In this document: piece after piece, positions 1 to 9,457 of the stretch | How the letters are laid out: each line of letters starts with the position of its first letter | Numbering within the stretch: the stretch's first letter is position 1 | NCBI RefSeq assembly: GCF_001039355.2 | Contig: NW_019775892.1 | Location: 95,693-120,177 of the forward strand | DNA from: Lingula anatina | Lineage: Eukaryota; Brachiopoda; Lingulata; Lingulida; Lingulidae | Direction: 5' to 3' | DNA length: 24,485 bases | Notes under the pieces: generated by a model | Seen by the model: the letters and a program-made list of their open reading frames with translations, nothing else | What the model was told of the DNA's origin: nothing | The model's database searches: none | Made by a program: the position numbers and the translations under genes

Positions 1-160
1 GGGGGGGGGGGGGGAGGGGAGGGGGGGGGGGTTGCCGGGAAAAGGTTCCCTCTGGGTAAAATGTTATCTTTCTTATCTTATCACGAAGGTTTCATGGTAA
101 AAGGTTCACTTTTTCAGAAAAAGACCCCCCATTTGAAATCGCTGGCTACGGGCCTGGATA
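1..160. repeat. G-run/C-run dispersed repeat, copy A
   Basis: The window opens with a nearly pure G-run (1-31). A C-run follows at 125-130, then a conserved tail ending in GGCTACGGGCCTG (about 133-156). The same order (G-run, about 100 bp, C-run, TTGAAAT, TGGCTACGGGCCTG) occurs at 6018-6175, so this is a dispersed repeat of unknown class. The middle parts are not clearly alike. The G-run may be cut or inflated by the contig end. Confidence 0.55.
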
Positions 161-446
161 CACTGTACCGCAGGGGTGCACGATCTGTTGCATCAACCAG
201 TAAGATCTAGATGTTACTGAATGTTGGGAAGACTACATGTAGGGAATAATTGCTGACTTCAGAAAGAATAAAAATGTAAAAGTGTCCATTCACATCACTG
301 CAGGAAAGCAAGTAATCGATACCAAATATCTATGTTACCTACAATGCATAATTAAAGATAGGTGGCGTTTATGGTGCTAAGCATTTTGTAATATTGAATC
401 AAATTGAAGAAAACCCTATTCTGGGCACTGCTGCCACAATGACCAT

Positions 447-657
447 AAAAGGAAAACCATGTTACTTACTATTCTCAAACTTACAAAAAAGGTATAAAAT
501 ACAGTTTCAGTTGGTTTTTCTGAAAGTTACTCATTTTTTTTTGTATAAAATGACGATTTTTACCCATATTTGGGTACATCCATCCCTTAAGGGAAAACCA
601 TGTTTCTTATGATTTTCAAATTTACGAAAAAATGGGATTAAAATGCAGCCTGAGTTG
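447..657. repeat. Diverged local tandem duplication
   Basis: Two related stretches, about 447-513 and 588-657, share GGAAAACCATGTT, then CTTA, ATT(C/T)TCAAA, TTAC(A/G)AAAAAA and a final (C/T)AG(C/T)...GTTG. They lie about 140 bp apart. The copies differ by point changes and small indels, which suggests an old local duplication. No coding function is visible. Confidence 0.5.
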
Positions 658-1429
658 CAAAAGCAGTTTAATTGGCATTAATGTCATTAATTCTCCTCTC
701 TGTACAACCCTATGTGTTTTTTTGCGTAGAAGTTCAATAGGCTATACTGCATCTCTACTACAAACATATTCCACACCACTGCTGCACTAATGCTATTATG
801 CTACCTCGTTACTACTGCATTTTTGTGCGGGTACACTTAAATGTGTTACATATACACGTATAAACTGTTTTATTTCGTTCTATTTTTATCCTTTCAGAAG
901 CCTAATATTGTCTAATATGACGAAGACAGCCGGCTTCATTCAAACAATGGAACATGATGGCTCGTGCATTATTTAACAAGAATTGAACGTCTTGCGTAAC
1001 ATACCCTTGCGTAGTTATCTGTGGAAGTAAATGATAAAAAAAACGATACTCCATAACATCGTGAACATTGTCAGAGACCAAGTGGAGACTGATCACTCCG
1101 ATATACACTTTACTGGATATCTAGTGAAACAGAATTCCTATAAGACACACACAGTGATGAGAGGACTTCAAACATATATTAATTTTTAAGCAGGATACGG
1201 ATATTATATGTGATTCTTTTCAAGATTACTTCACGTCAACGTTACGTCACGTCAATGGATACAGGTGCGCAAATCAATACCTGGAATATTAGTTATAAAT
1301 AATGACACACCGACGGTCTGATATCTGACCGGATGTGAATTACTTCATTATAACGCACACATTAAAACTTTAGGAACGCACGAAAATATCACCACCAAAA
1401 CCAGACAGTAGATATATAGAGAAAAAAAG
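658..1429. other. Intergenic, no gene recognised; upstream of SLCO exon
   Basis: No recognisable coding region. A 68-codon open frame on the minus strand (1108-902) has no ATG at its start and no family I recognise. The last 150 bases before the SLCO-like exon are AT-rich, with a TATAAATAA string at about 1293, and could hold its promoter or 5' UTR. That is inference only. Confidence 0.4.
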
Positions 1430-1664
1430 ATGCCTTCGAAAGGATTTGAGCTAAAACGGACTAGCGAAAATGGCTACATGTCGACGGAAATTGACGATCC
1501 CGTCCGACGAAAGGCGATAGAAGCCGAAGCTGACCGCGAGTTCCGCCTAGAGCCGGAGTTTCCCCCGGGGTGTGGCTACAGGGGGTGCAGACCAGGCTGG
1601 CTACAGGTGTGCAACAACCCGAAAGCCTTTCTCGTCTTCATGTGCTGGTTTACTACGATACAAG
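1430..1664 (+). CDS. Organic anion transporter (SLCO/OATP) first coding exon, partial
   Basis: The ATG at 1430 sits in a purine-rich context (AAAAAAAGATG) and opens a 78-codon stretch. It has a charged cytoplasmic N-terminus, then the SLCO pattern CGYRGCRPGWLQ, CNNPKAF and a hydrophobic start of membrane helix 1 ending in IQG. OATPs are plasma-membrane proteins of about 12 helices that take up organic anions, bile salts, steroids or drugs; the Cys-Gly, Pro and Gln-Gly positions here are family features. The exon ends CAAG, directly followed by GTGAAT (donor at 1665), and the frame stops two codons later, as expected of an intron. No second exon is found in the window, so the rest lies beyond it or the exon is an orphan. 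Confidence 0.7.
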
Positions 1665-2219
1665 GTGAATAAACTACCTTTTTGTTTTTCTTTTGATTTT
1701 TTTTTCTAATTATTCTCTTTTTCTCACGAATAAAAGAAATCTACAGACTTGACATTTAATATGGAATATTTCAGTTTCGAAGGTATACCTAGGTAAAAAT
1801 GCGTTCTTTTTTTAAAAAACTCCAGGTGTGTCGCTACCAATTAACTGACTTTCAGGTCTGTTGCGCTGCTACATTATGTAAAATGCAGTGATTTAATTGG
1901 GTAGTGTTCCTTTGGGCTGGTCAAAGCTTGGCTTAGGTAAAGCTTGGTTCTGTCAAAAAAGTATCCATATGTCGACAACTTCTGCACAGAAGAATTTGAA
2001 ATTTTGCATGCAAGCGGTCAGTTTTGCAGTGCGGAAGATAAGTCAAGTAGTGCATTACAAATTTTTTAATCTATGGCAGAATGGCCCAAAAAAGACAGAC
2101 ATTACCAGACAGATCATAGCGCCAAACAGAACGGTCCCCACAGTTTTATAGAGTAATGCCCAGACTGATGTTCCTACACAGAGGTCACCCCCAGTGTATC
2201 AAAATCTTACCTACAGGGC
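1665..2219. other. Probable intron start and non-coding sequence
   Basis: It begins with the GT donor of the SLCO-like exon and a T-rich stretch (1679-1730). I see no recognisable exon. An 84-codon open frame (1897-2151) lacks an ATG at its start and has no family signature. Confidence 0.4.
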
Positions 2220-3075
2220 ACAGGACCCGCCCCCTTTCGAGATACGCTGCTGCAACTAAACAAAAAACACTTAGTCCGTTCAGAACGAGGGGTAAATTTC
2301 CACCAAAATGCGTTTTTCAAAGCCCTTAGCGAACACCAAACTGGGTTTAGCAGGTAAAAACACCAAACGACTTCCGAGGCACCCACTGTAAACAGCAAAA
2401 CATCGTCGTCTGTTTCTCTAATGAATTGGGGGTCATGACCATTTCTGAGTAGAATACTGAAACTGCATGGCTGTCTTTATTGAGGTCAGATTTCACCTGT
2501 ACCGCCCAATTAGTCAAAACAGAGTTTACAGATATCCAGAAGAGACCTACGACGAAGCATATGCCGGATCTAAAGTGAAAAGGGTGATTGACAGCGTCAG
2601 TATTTGGAGTGGATACCACATTGGTGCCAAAACACCAATGGTAGTCATCGACGAAAACCTGAACCAGATCAAATTAAGGAATAATCTCGGAACCACTTGA
2701 CTATCATTTGATAGGGGGCACCTTAGGAACAATTTTAGGTTGCACGGTGAGGTTGCAGGTTCACACAGAGCACTTTTAATAGCAGATAACTTACAGAACC
2801 AAGGGAATGAGCAGCTACCCTGGTCATCAAAATAGCCACATTTGAACTACATAGACAATATTTCGGTAGGCCATTATTCGCCGAATCAACTGCCTACATG
2901 TCCTACAACAAAACTGGACCAGATTGGATACTTTTAGACCGATGCCTGGAATGTTATTCCAGATTGAACTCTAAAAACCTTCCCCAAGGAATGCCTTGCC
3001 GCTTGAGAGCGCCGGCAACAGCCAGAAGAGGCCAGGCGTAACAGCGACCATTACTGTGACTATAGCAACTGACAT
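2220..3075 (+). pseudogene. Tc1/mariner-like transposase remnant (DDE domain)
   Basis: The clearest piece is an open frame at 2467-2700, with the Tc1-type order RFHLYRP, RVYRYPEETY and KTPMVVIDENLN. This is the region around and after the first catalytic Asp. The usual S-D-E before RF has become IEV, so that Asp is lost. After the stop at 2698, further Tc1-like pieces appear in shifted frames: IADNLQNQ (second Asp-Asn region), PWSSK and HLNYIDNI (the WPa-sPDLNpIE region), and WNVIP before a stop. Intact Tc1 proteins are about 340 residues with a DD34-type triad. This copy has several stops and frameshifts and cannot be active. It lies 550 bases after the SLCO donor and may sit inside that gene's intron. 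Confidence 0.65.
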
Positions 3076-3428
3076 GAGGATCTTTTGTGGAGCGTATAAT
3101 TCTTTTACAGACGATAATTTGGAAAATATGGAGATCCAAAATATCTCTTTTAATGGAAGTCGTATGACATAGAATAGGCAATGTGTTTTTGTTTGCTTCT
3201 CTGGCGAATTTCATAAATGAATTGATACNCTAATGATATTCACGTATTGTGTACGCCTGAAATATCTACAGTCAATATACATTTACTCTCAGAAAAAAAA
3301 CAACAAAAAAAAAACAAAAAAACAGTACACACATTTCAATTTGTGGGGTTGCAAAGAGGCAAGCAGGCTCCCTGAATACACCTTTCCCTATCAGTGGTAC
3401 AGCCCCCTCATGGAAACCCTAATCAACT

Positions 3429-3529
3429 AAGAATGAAGTTTTTCTTCAGCCAACAGTTTTTACCTCCAATATTTCGATGTCTATCAGAACATCTTCATCA
3501 GGGAATCCCTGAAAAATTACTTCATTCTT
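3429..3529 (-). repeat. Inverted repeat enclosing a hammerhead-like core
   Basis: The arms 3429-3449 and 3509-3529 are imperfect 21-base inverted repeats (AAGAATGAAG against CTTCATTCTT at the outer ends). Between them, on the minus strand, lie CTGATGA (3501-3495), one extra A, a 5-bp stem GATGT/ACATC with an 8-base loop, and GAAA (3475-3472). This order matches the conserved core and stem II of hammerhead ribozymes, with the outer arms placed like stem I. A convincing stem III and cleavage triplet are not seen, and the extra A before stem II is atypical. A Penelope-like or retrozyme remnant is possible. Confidence 0.35.
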
Positions 3530-3670
3530 ATAACAACACAGCGGATGAAATTCTTCTCTAGTTAACTTAGCTAGTAAACTGACTTAAGTTTTTTTTGTTT
3601 GTTTCTTTGTTTTTGTTTTGTTTTTACGAAACTGGGGGCTGGTATTTCAGTAGACGTTTTCTTTAAAAAA

Positions 3671-4786
3671 TCACAAGAACTGTGGCGGTATGCATGGATT
3701 CTGTTGCCACCAATGTAAAATATCTTCATAATATGTTCTCGTGTCGTTCACATCGTTAATTCTCTTACAAACATTGCACCATTCATAATATTCATCGACT
3801 GATGTAACGTTCTCCTTACTGCGTAGATATTGAACGTATCTGCTATCATCTTTGTCTACCTCTATCAAGAAATCAGCAAGATCCTTCGGAGTTTTGAACT
3901 TCATTGCGTCTATAAACCAGTCAGGTTTTATACCATAAAATGAGTAGTTGGCCCCACTTAACGCAACGCTCACAATGTCATGTTTAAGAGTCTTAAAAAA
4001 CTTCTCCGTGAGGTAAAAATTCGCAAGACTGTTCTCGAATGACAGGTAGAATTTATAAGTTTCATAGATATGTTTTTCACACGGCGTATGGGCGGGGCAC
4101 TTCATTGGGCCGCAGGCGCCATACACGTCTACGGGTATGTAGCGTTGCAATTCCTTCACATACTTCTCTCTCTTTCCTGGAGTGTTGCAATTGCTTGCAA
4201 ACCAAGCCACCATCTTACTTTTTTTAGCCATAATAGCGGAGTAATTCTTTTCCTTGGGTTCTTTTATCGGCTGAACTTCACTGTAATTGGCTATAAAATC
4301 AGAATCAGCTCTATACGTCATCGTCCAGTTAAAAGCCCCTTTCCAATCGTTTAAGCGATTCAAACCATAATAGCAAGGGCTTTCCATCATGTACAAAATC
4401 CATCTCTGGTTTGGGAGTTTCAACTGGGGCCTGTCTCCCAATTCTAGAGCGTGAAACACGATGACATCAGCCTCTTTTAAGCGAGACCTCTGATCCGTCA
4501 TTTCGCAAACCACTGGGCAGTGTTTTAAACGTTCGAAGGGCGCAGTTCCCATGGGATCGAACCCCCAGTGATTTAATCCGAAGAATTTGGTCCAAAATAA
4601 AATGACTTTTGGGTTTGGTCCCATTATAATGGGTTTGGTCCCATTATAATATTGTCTGTTTGGTGTAGGATTCAGCACTCGGATTGGTGGAATTATTTCG
4701 GATTCAAACATAAGGAAAATTAAACAGCATATCCCTGAGATCACACCCACTGCCAAGACTTTACGGCTGCTTTGGGGGTCAGGCAT
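3671..4786 (-). CDS. Alpha-1,3-fucosyltransferase (GT10 family)
   Basis: An intact 371-residue ORF with the usual length and plan of Golgi type II fucosyltransferases, which move fucose from GDP-fucose to GlcNAc or Glc on N-glycans and other glycans. Residues 1-9 are cytoplasmic, about 10-27 a signal-anchor (LAVGVISGICCLIFLMF), about 30-60 a stem and the rest catalytic. The GT10 signature is clear near residue 245: YKFYLSFENS followed by YLTEKFF. Upstream, MESP and WTMTYR fit the acceptor-side half, and the C-terminal CNVCKR adds the family's paired cysteines. N-glycosylation sequons are present (NGT, NYS, NVT, NDT). The ORF has no intron. TTAATTAACAG about 10 bases before the ATG could be a 3' splice site for a 5' UTR exon. 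An exact 20-bp tandem duplication lies in the stem. Acceptor and linkage specificity cannot be read from sequence. Confidence 0.9.
   Translation of the reverse strand: MPDPQSSRKVLAVGVISGICCLIFLMFESEIIPPIRVLNPTPNRQYYNGTKPIIMGPNPKVILFWTKFFGLNHWGFDPMGTAPFERLKHCPVVCEMTDQRSRLKEADVIVFHALELGDRPQLKLPNQRWILYMMESPCYYGLNRLNDWKGAFNWTMTYRADSDFIANYSEVQPIKEPKEKNYSAIMAKKSKMVAWFASNCNTPGKREKYVKELQRYIPVDVYGACGPMKCPAHTPCEKHIYETYKFYLSFENSLANFYLTEKFFKTLKHDIVSVALSGANYSFYGIKPDWFIDAMKFKTPKDLADFLIEVDKDDSRYVQYLRSKENVTSVDEYYEWCNVCKRINDVNDTRTYYEDILHWWQQNPCIPPQFL
4611..4650. repeat. Exact 20-bp tandem duplication inside the fucosyltransferase stem
   Basis: GGGTTTGGTCCCATTATAAT occurs twice, back to back, at 4611-4630 and 4631-4650, without a mismatch. 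It lies in the stem region between the membrane anchor and the catalytic domain. As 20 is not a multiple of three, the two copies are read in different frames, and the second frame carries the catalytic domain. Confidence 0.95.
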
Positions 4787-6017
4787 GCCTTATATCTGTT
4801 AATTAAACAAAAGAACCCGAAATAACAATACCAATTTTAAATATTTCCAATTTGCCGTTTAAAGTTAGTGAAATGCATGTACGCCTGATCGCCGATGTGA
4901 TCTATACAAAGGGACCCAGCTAGATATCGATAGAAACGTCGTAAAAAAAAAAAAAAAAAAAAAAAATTCTCCAGTCCTCGAATTACAGACGCATGCCAAT
5001 ATTGGTTAAATGTTGGTTTAACCTGTATATAACAATGTCCGTTAAATGTATTATAATGGCATGTGGGAATAAAACTAACTAATTAACTAACTAACTGACT
5101 GACTATTAGTATCTGTGGTATTTATCGGGGCGTGTATCTATCGTGACATATTTCTACAGAGCTTGTCCATATAAAGCCTTACCTGTACTAGTACTGGGGC
5201 ATGTAGGTGCTCTCGCAGATACTGTTATATTTTGGCTACTGTCTTAGCAATCAATCTAATCCAGTGATCTCGTTCTCGACTCCTCCTGACGTTGAGTGCA
5301 ATATAGAACAGCTGGTGATAACACGAGTAGGTTGAACACAAGAGAGGAGGCGTGCTTATCTGTTAATCTAATTGCATTCAGTGATAATCCGCGCGATATT
5401 GAATAGAACTACATAAAAACGATAGTGTCCTTGGGGGAAAAAAGTCCTTATCATCAATCACAGGCCTATGCAAGTGGTAGTTGTTCGTTTTCCCAGACAA
5501 CATAGCAATGAAGTCAAGCGCGTTATAGACTGGGTTCCCAAACTAGATTGACCTAACAGGTTCGATCCATCCGCGAGGGGTTTCTTTGCTTTCAGCTTAA
5601 GCGGATTAGATGTGTAGCACGCCTACTGAAGCTGCTAAACGATAATTAATTACCACCTAGCAGGTTCAAAAGGCGTGACAGGCATCTAAGCCGCTTTAAA
5701 AAGTTAATTGCAATTTAGCAAGAATCCCCATAGGAGATAGATCGATCCACAGTTAGTACGATAGCGTCTGGAAATGGTCCCATATTGGCTATAAAGGCAA
5801 TTACACCGTGCTCGGGAACGAACCTCAAACATACTTCCTACTGACTTGGTTACTTATGAATGTTTGCCTATTAGCTTTCACATTCCCGATTAAAAGAGTT
5901 ACATGTACCCGGTAGTTGGTACATGTACGAGTTCCTAGCAAAATATTAATCAATATATTTCATGGCCGGAAGAAATTATAAAGTATAAGTATTCAGCTAT
6001 AACAGGTCAAAGCCAAA
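4787..6017. other. Intergenic with simple repeats, no gene recognised
   Basis: No coding region is recognised. The stretch holds an A-run (4943-4966), an AACT/ACTG-type simple repeat (about 5073-5105), a tRNA-like SINE head (described separately) and a short hairpin with arms ACATGTACC (5901-5909) and GGTACATGT (5918-5926). The part next to 4787 may hold the fucosyltransferase promoter; no element is clear. Confidence 0.5.
5501..5580 (+). mobile_element. tRNA-derived SINE head (candidate)
   Basis: TAGCAATGAAGTCAAGCG at 5503-5520 resembles a degraded RNA polymerase III A box. GGTTCGATCC at 5559-5568 matches the B box consensus. The spacing of about 50 bases and the string between them (AGACTGGGTTCCCAAACTAG) are tRNA-like. 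The sequence does not fold as a clean tRNA with an acceptor stem, so a tRNA-derived SINE is more likely than a functional tRNA. Tail and target duplication were not identified. Confidence 0.4.
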
Positions 6018-6175
6018 GGGGGTGGGGGTGGGGGCGGGGGGTTTGAACAACCACCGTTTTGTGGGGAGAAAGATCCGCTCTGTATAAAATCTGATCTAGG
6101 TACACAAAGGTTTTAATTTAAGGCCCTCTATTTAAAATACCCCCCCCCCCCTTGAAATTGTTGGCTACGGGCCTG
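6018..6175. repeat. G-run/C-run dispersed repeat, copy B, with a G-quadruplex motif
   Basis: Four G-tracts of 5-6 bases separated by single bases (6018-6041) form a textbook G-quadruplex pattern. A run of 12 C (6140-6151) and the tail TTGAAATTGTTGGCTACGGG (from 6152, ending CCTG at 6175) follow. The same order begins the window at 1-160. The G- and C-runs could also pair with each other as a hairpin. Confidence 0.6.
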
Positions 6176-6321
6176 TAAAAGCTCAGCAGGGACAAGAATT
6201 TGTCACGTACTTCGTCACGCCGAGGTAATTGTTTGATATGCCTCCAGGTCCAGTGTATGCAATATATTAGAATTTTAAACAGGACCCGTTTTCCCTGATG
6301 TTTTATTTTCTTAGTTTATTT

Positions 6322-6359
<38 letters not shown>

Positions 6360-7839
6360 AGGACATGTAGGTAAAGAATATGAAGTTATCGGACCTAAGA
6401 GCAATTTTTTGGGGACATTTGGAATAGCATGCTCATTTCTAAATGTATTTTCCGACCAGACCTAATGGACATATTTAGTTAGATCCAAACAGATTTCAGC
6501 CCGATACGACTCAGAGCTTATGTTCTCTGATGCTTTATTTTTGTAGTTTATTTTCTCTCTCTCTCTCTCTCACAGAAAATTATCCTATTCGGGGTCTGGC
6601 TGCTAAAATGGATTTAACTCGAAAAAAAATTCCTACTCATTAATCACTGCATTTGGATCGATGTATCACCCAATTTTTAATTTAATCTAATTTATTTAAA
6701 TTTTTTAGTGGCTTGCCAGTCATTTAGAATACCATGTCTTCCTGTGCAGAAGGAACTTCTATCAACGCCAGGTACTTTTATTTGAGGGGTTTTATAGTTG
6801 TTTTTGGTCTGAATTGGGAAACTTGAGTAGCATTTCAGAACATGTAGATACAGAAAACGGGAATCAGGGACAATTCAAAACGCTCACAATGAATCATTTA
6901 GATACTTATCTCGTTTACCCAAATCGCGACAACATAATTTATTCACTCAATTAATGGAGCTTCAACCCCCATGGTACAACGCTATCTCCTGTCGATACCC
7001 TCGAGGAAGACAAGTAAAAATGTTTTATCGGATTAATTATAGTACGTAGACCAAATTACGTGCACGTGCAGGAATTAGTAATTCAAAGAGGAACGCCCTT
7101 TTAATGGCCCAGCATCGGTTTAAAGACGAGTTTAAAGTCATCAAAAACGAGTGAAGGGAACATGAAACGTCGCGCCAAGTTGGTTTTTTGGTTCGTGTCT
7201 ATGGGCAACTCCCCGGCATGGAATTGAAATAAAGAAATTAAACGTTGATTATTTCCAACACAGAAAAACGGCCAATCATATATTTTATTGTTCTTTCTTT
7301 CTTTCCTTTTAGTCCAATTTTGGACCGTCAAAATATCAGAATTTGCACGAAAACTCGCTTTTACTGCAGGGAAAATCTTTAATGCGCAGTTTGCCTTTGA
7401 TGCACTCCGAACATATCTGAATTTCAATTAATTCGTAATTCTCTTACGTTAAAATGAGATAATGGAAAGAGAACGAATCTAAAATTCAATTAATTTCCGA
7501 TCTAATCGCTTTCAAATGTGATCTAATAGGTCTGTGTCTTTAATTCTACTGAAATGCGTTAAAAAGAGACACATTTAGCGTACTTGGTAACTGTGAGTGT
7601 CAGGGACGCAAAAATGTGCCTTGAAATGTTGAGAAAGAGATCGATCAATAATTCTACTTCTGAAGATGGTCCCCTCTGGAAATTAGAGATTTTACTAGCT
7701 GAATCATAGTTCACAGTATGATATATAAATGTATATATATAAATGTACTGTATGTATTCATTGAGAGTTCAATCAAATAACATCGTCATAAATTTGCCGC
7801 CTACGTGTAGTTAAGCGTGGAGCTATGGAGACAAACATT

Positions 7840-7877
<38 letters not shown>

Positions 7878-8556
7878 CAAGGAGTAGACATAGCTCAGGA
7901 CTAAAACTCGACGTATAGGTAATCTGATAATATATTGATCACATGCATCACAAAACGAGCAATGAAACAAAGCATTTTATCCACCTTTTTTTATTATCAC
8001 TGGGATTTTATATGGAAAGTTCAAACATTACAATGTTCGGACAGAAAGCTGCCTCTAGTGAAAGAAAACCGTTCTACGCGGTGGGTATTTTGCGTAGCAT
8101 AAACAACTGTATAACAATGCCAACAAAGCACCTGATATAACAACATGACGAACACTATATAAATATTAAAAAATACTAAGAATATGGTAATCAAACTCCT
8201 TAACGTCAACTCACAATGATTCCAATGTCGTATGTTCAATATTCACAATGTTTACTTCTTAATTACTGTAAAAACTGAGCATCTTAAAATATAAACGCAG
8301 CTTATTTTTCATAACTTAATAATCGTCTTTTACAGATATTACTGAAAAAATATTGTCTAGAGCAACATAATTTTCTTAATATTCTTTAAGAAAATGCCGT
8401 ATGGCAGTCACTTTCTCAAAACAATAGCAACAAGACAAGAACCATACTGGAATTCCGGAAGCCCAGTGCGTACACAGTAATATTAAAATGGCGATACCAA
8501 TAAAAAGTGAATAAATACAAAGGAAGTTTGCGCCTTTCACGCTGTGAGGACATGTA
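6176..8556. other. Intergenic, simple repeats, no gene recognised
   Basis: Two related blocks contain CTGATG(T/C)TTTATTTT, TAGTTTATT and a CT repeat: about 6296-6356 with (CT)n at 6324-6356, and about 6529-6572 with (CT)n at 6552-6572. They look like a duplicated segment. An (AAT)n microsatellite lies at about 7841-7877, and a short AT repeat near 7718-7748. Open frames here (for example 7427-7101, minus) have no family signature and no coding bias that I can see. Confidence 0.5.
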
Positions 8557-8770
8557 CCCCGCGTTTTAGAGGTACACTGTGACCACCCTGCGTTTCAGAG
8601 GTATACAGTGTGGGCAACCTGCGTTTCAGAGGTAATGTACACACTGTGAGCTCCCCACGTTTCAGAGGTACACATTACATGTATGAGCGCCCTGCGTTTC
8701 AGAGGTACACACTGTGAGCACCCTGCGTTTCAAAGGAACACACTGCGAGCACCCTGCGTTTGAAAGGTGG
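8557..8770. repeat. Minisatellite, about 7 units of 29-37 bp
   Basis: The unit is roughly CCCTGCGTTTCAGAGGTACA followed by CACTGTGAGCA. Seven copies run head to tail from 8557; the last is cut after GGTGG at 8770. Units 3 and 4 carry short insertions that lengthen them. The repeat is not a multiple of three overall and is probably non-coding. Confidence 0.85.
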
Positions 8771-8904
8771 ATTTTTTTGTGAAAATGCCCCAAAACACTG
8801 CCTATGACTCTTTGCAGGGAAAAGTGGAGACTTTTGATAACAGTAAGCACAGCAGGCGACAAAGTGCAGTTAAATCTGATATGCAGATACACCTATAACA
8901 ACCT

Positions 8905-9221
8905 GGGCCCAGTTTTATAAAGGACGCTTATCACTAACCAGTGTTTAACTCTTACCTGTGAATAAATTCTCCTAAACCCTATTAACTAAACGACGGATGA
9001 AATTGTGTTTCATAAACAGTGTTTAAACAGTCCGTTAGTTAACTGCCCTTTAAATAATTATTTTATCCAGTTAAACACTGGCCATTTAAGTAATTGGCTG
9101 TTTGAACATTGTGTATGAAACACATTTAACCATCTTTTATTTAATGGGTGTTAGGAGAATTTATTCACTGGTTAGGCTTATCCAGTGGTTAGTGCTAAAC
9201 GTCCTTTATAAAAGTGGGCCC
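8905..9221. mobile_element. Palindromic foldback MITE, 317 bp
   Basis: The element begins GGGCCCAGTTTTATAAAGGA and ends with the inverted counterpart (TCCTTTATAAAAGTGGGCCC). The match continues inward almost to the centre: for example GTGAATAAATTCTCCTAA (8957-8974) pairs with TTAGGAGAATTTATTCAC, and TGTGTTTCATA with TATGAAACACA. The whole unit could fold into one long imperfect hairpin. It has no ORF, which fits a non-autonomous DNA transposon. The target duplication is not clear (CCT before, CTAA after), so I leave the superfamily open. Confidence 0.8.
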
Positions 9222-9312
9222 TAATTACTGACGATTGGGAGGGTATGCTGGTTTTATCAGTATGGTTTGGTCCTTTGTCCACCTTTAGCACTTTGGTATG
9301 TGTACTGTTACA

Positions 9313-9419
9313 GTGAGGAATAACGACAACGATCCTCCACCACTTGTTATAGTCGGTGAATAAACGTTCGAAAGCTTCAGACTATTGTCGTTATTCCTCA
9401 CTATAACAAGTAGTGGAGG
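9313..9419. repeat. Interlocked inverted repeats, possible LTR edge
   Basis: GTGAGGAATAACGACAA (9313-9329) is exactly complementary to 9385-9401, and CCTCCACCACTTGTTATAG (9334-9352) to 9401-9419 with one mismatch. The order A-B-A'-B' cannot form one simple hairpin. It means that two adjacent blocks were copied in inverted orientation with their order changed. The right copy, with TATAACA then GTGGAGGACC, resembles the end of an LTR followed by a primer-binding site. A remnant piggyBac follows within 40 bases. Confidence 0.55.
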
Positions 9420-9457
9420 ACCTGGACACAAGAAAGTTCACGACTGCTGTTGTGAAT

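Noticed and set aside
902-1108. 68-codon minus-strand open frame with a helix-like composition
   Set aside because: No ATG at its start, no recognisable family, and no clear splice sites. I could not support it as an exon.
4039-4354. Plus-strand open frames of 62 and 94 codons
   Set aside because: They overlap the intact fucosyltransferase on the other strand and have no signature.
5501-5580. Functional tRNA gene
   Set aside because: B box is good but the A box is degraded and no acceptor stem closes, so I listed it as a SINE head instead.
7101-7427. 108-codon minus-strand open frame
   Set aside because: It starts on a non-ATG codon, matches no family I know, and lies in repeat-rich intergenic sequence.
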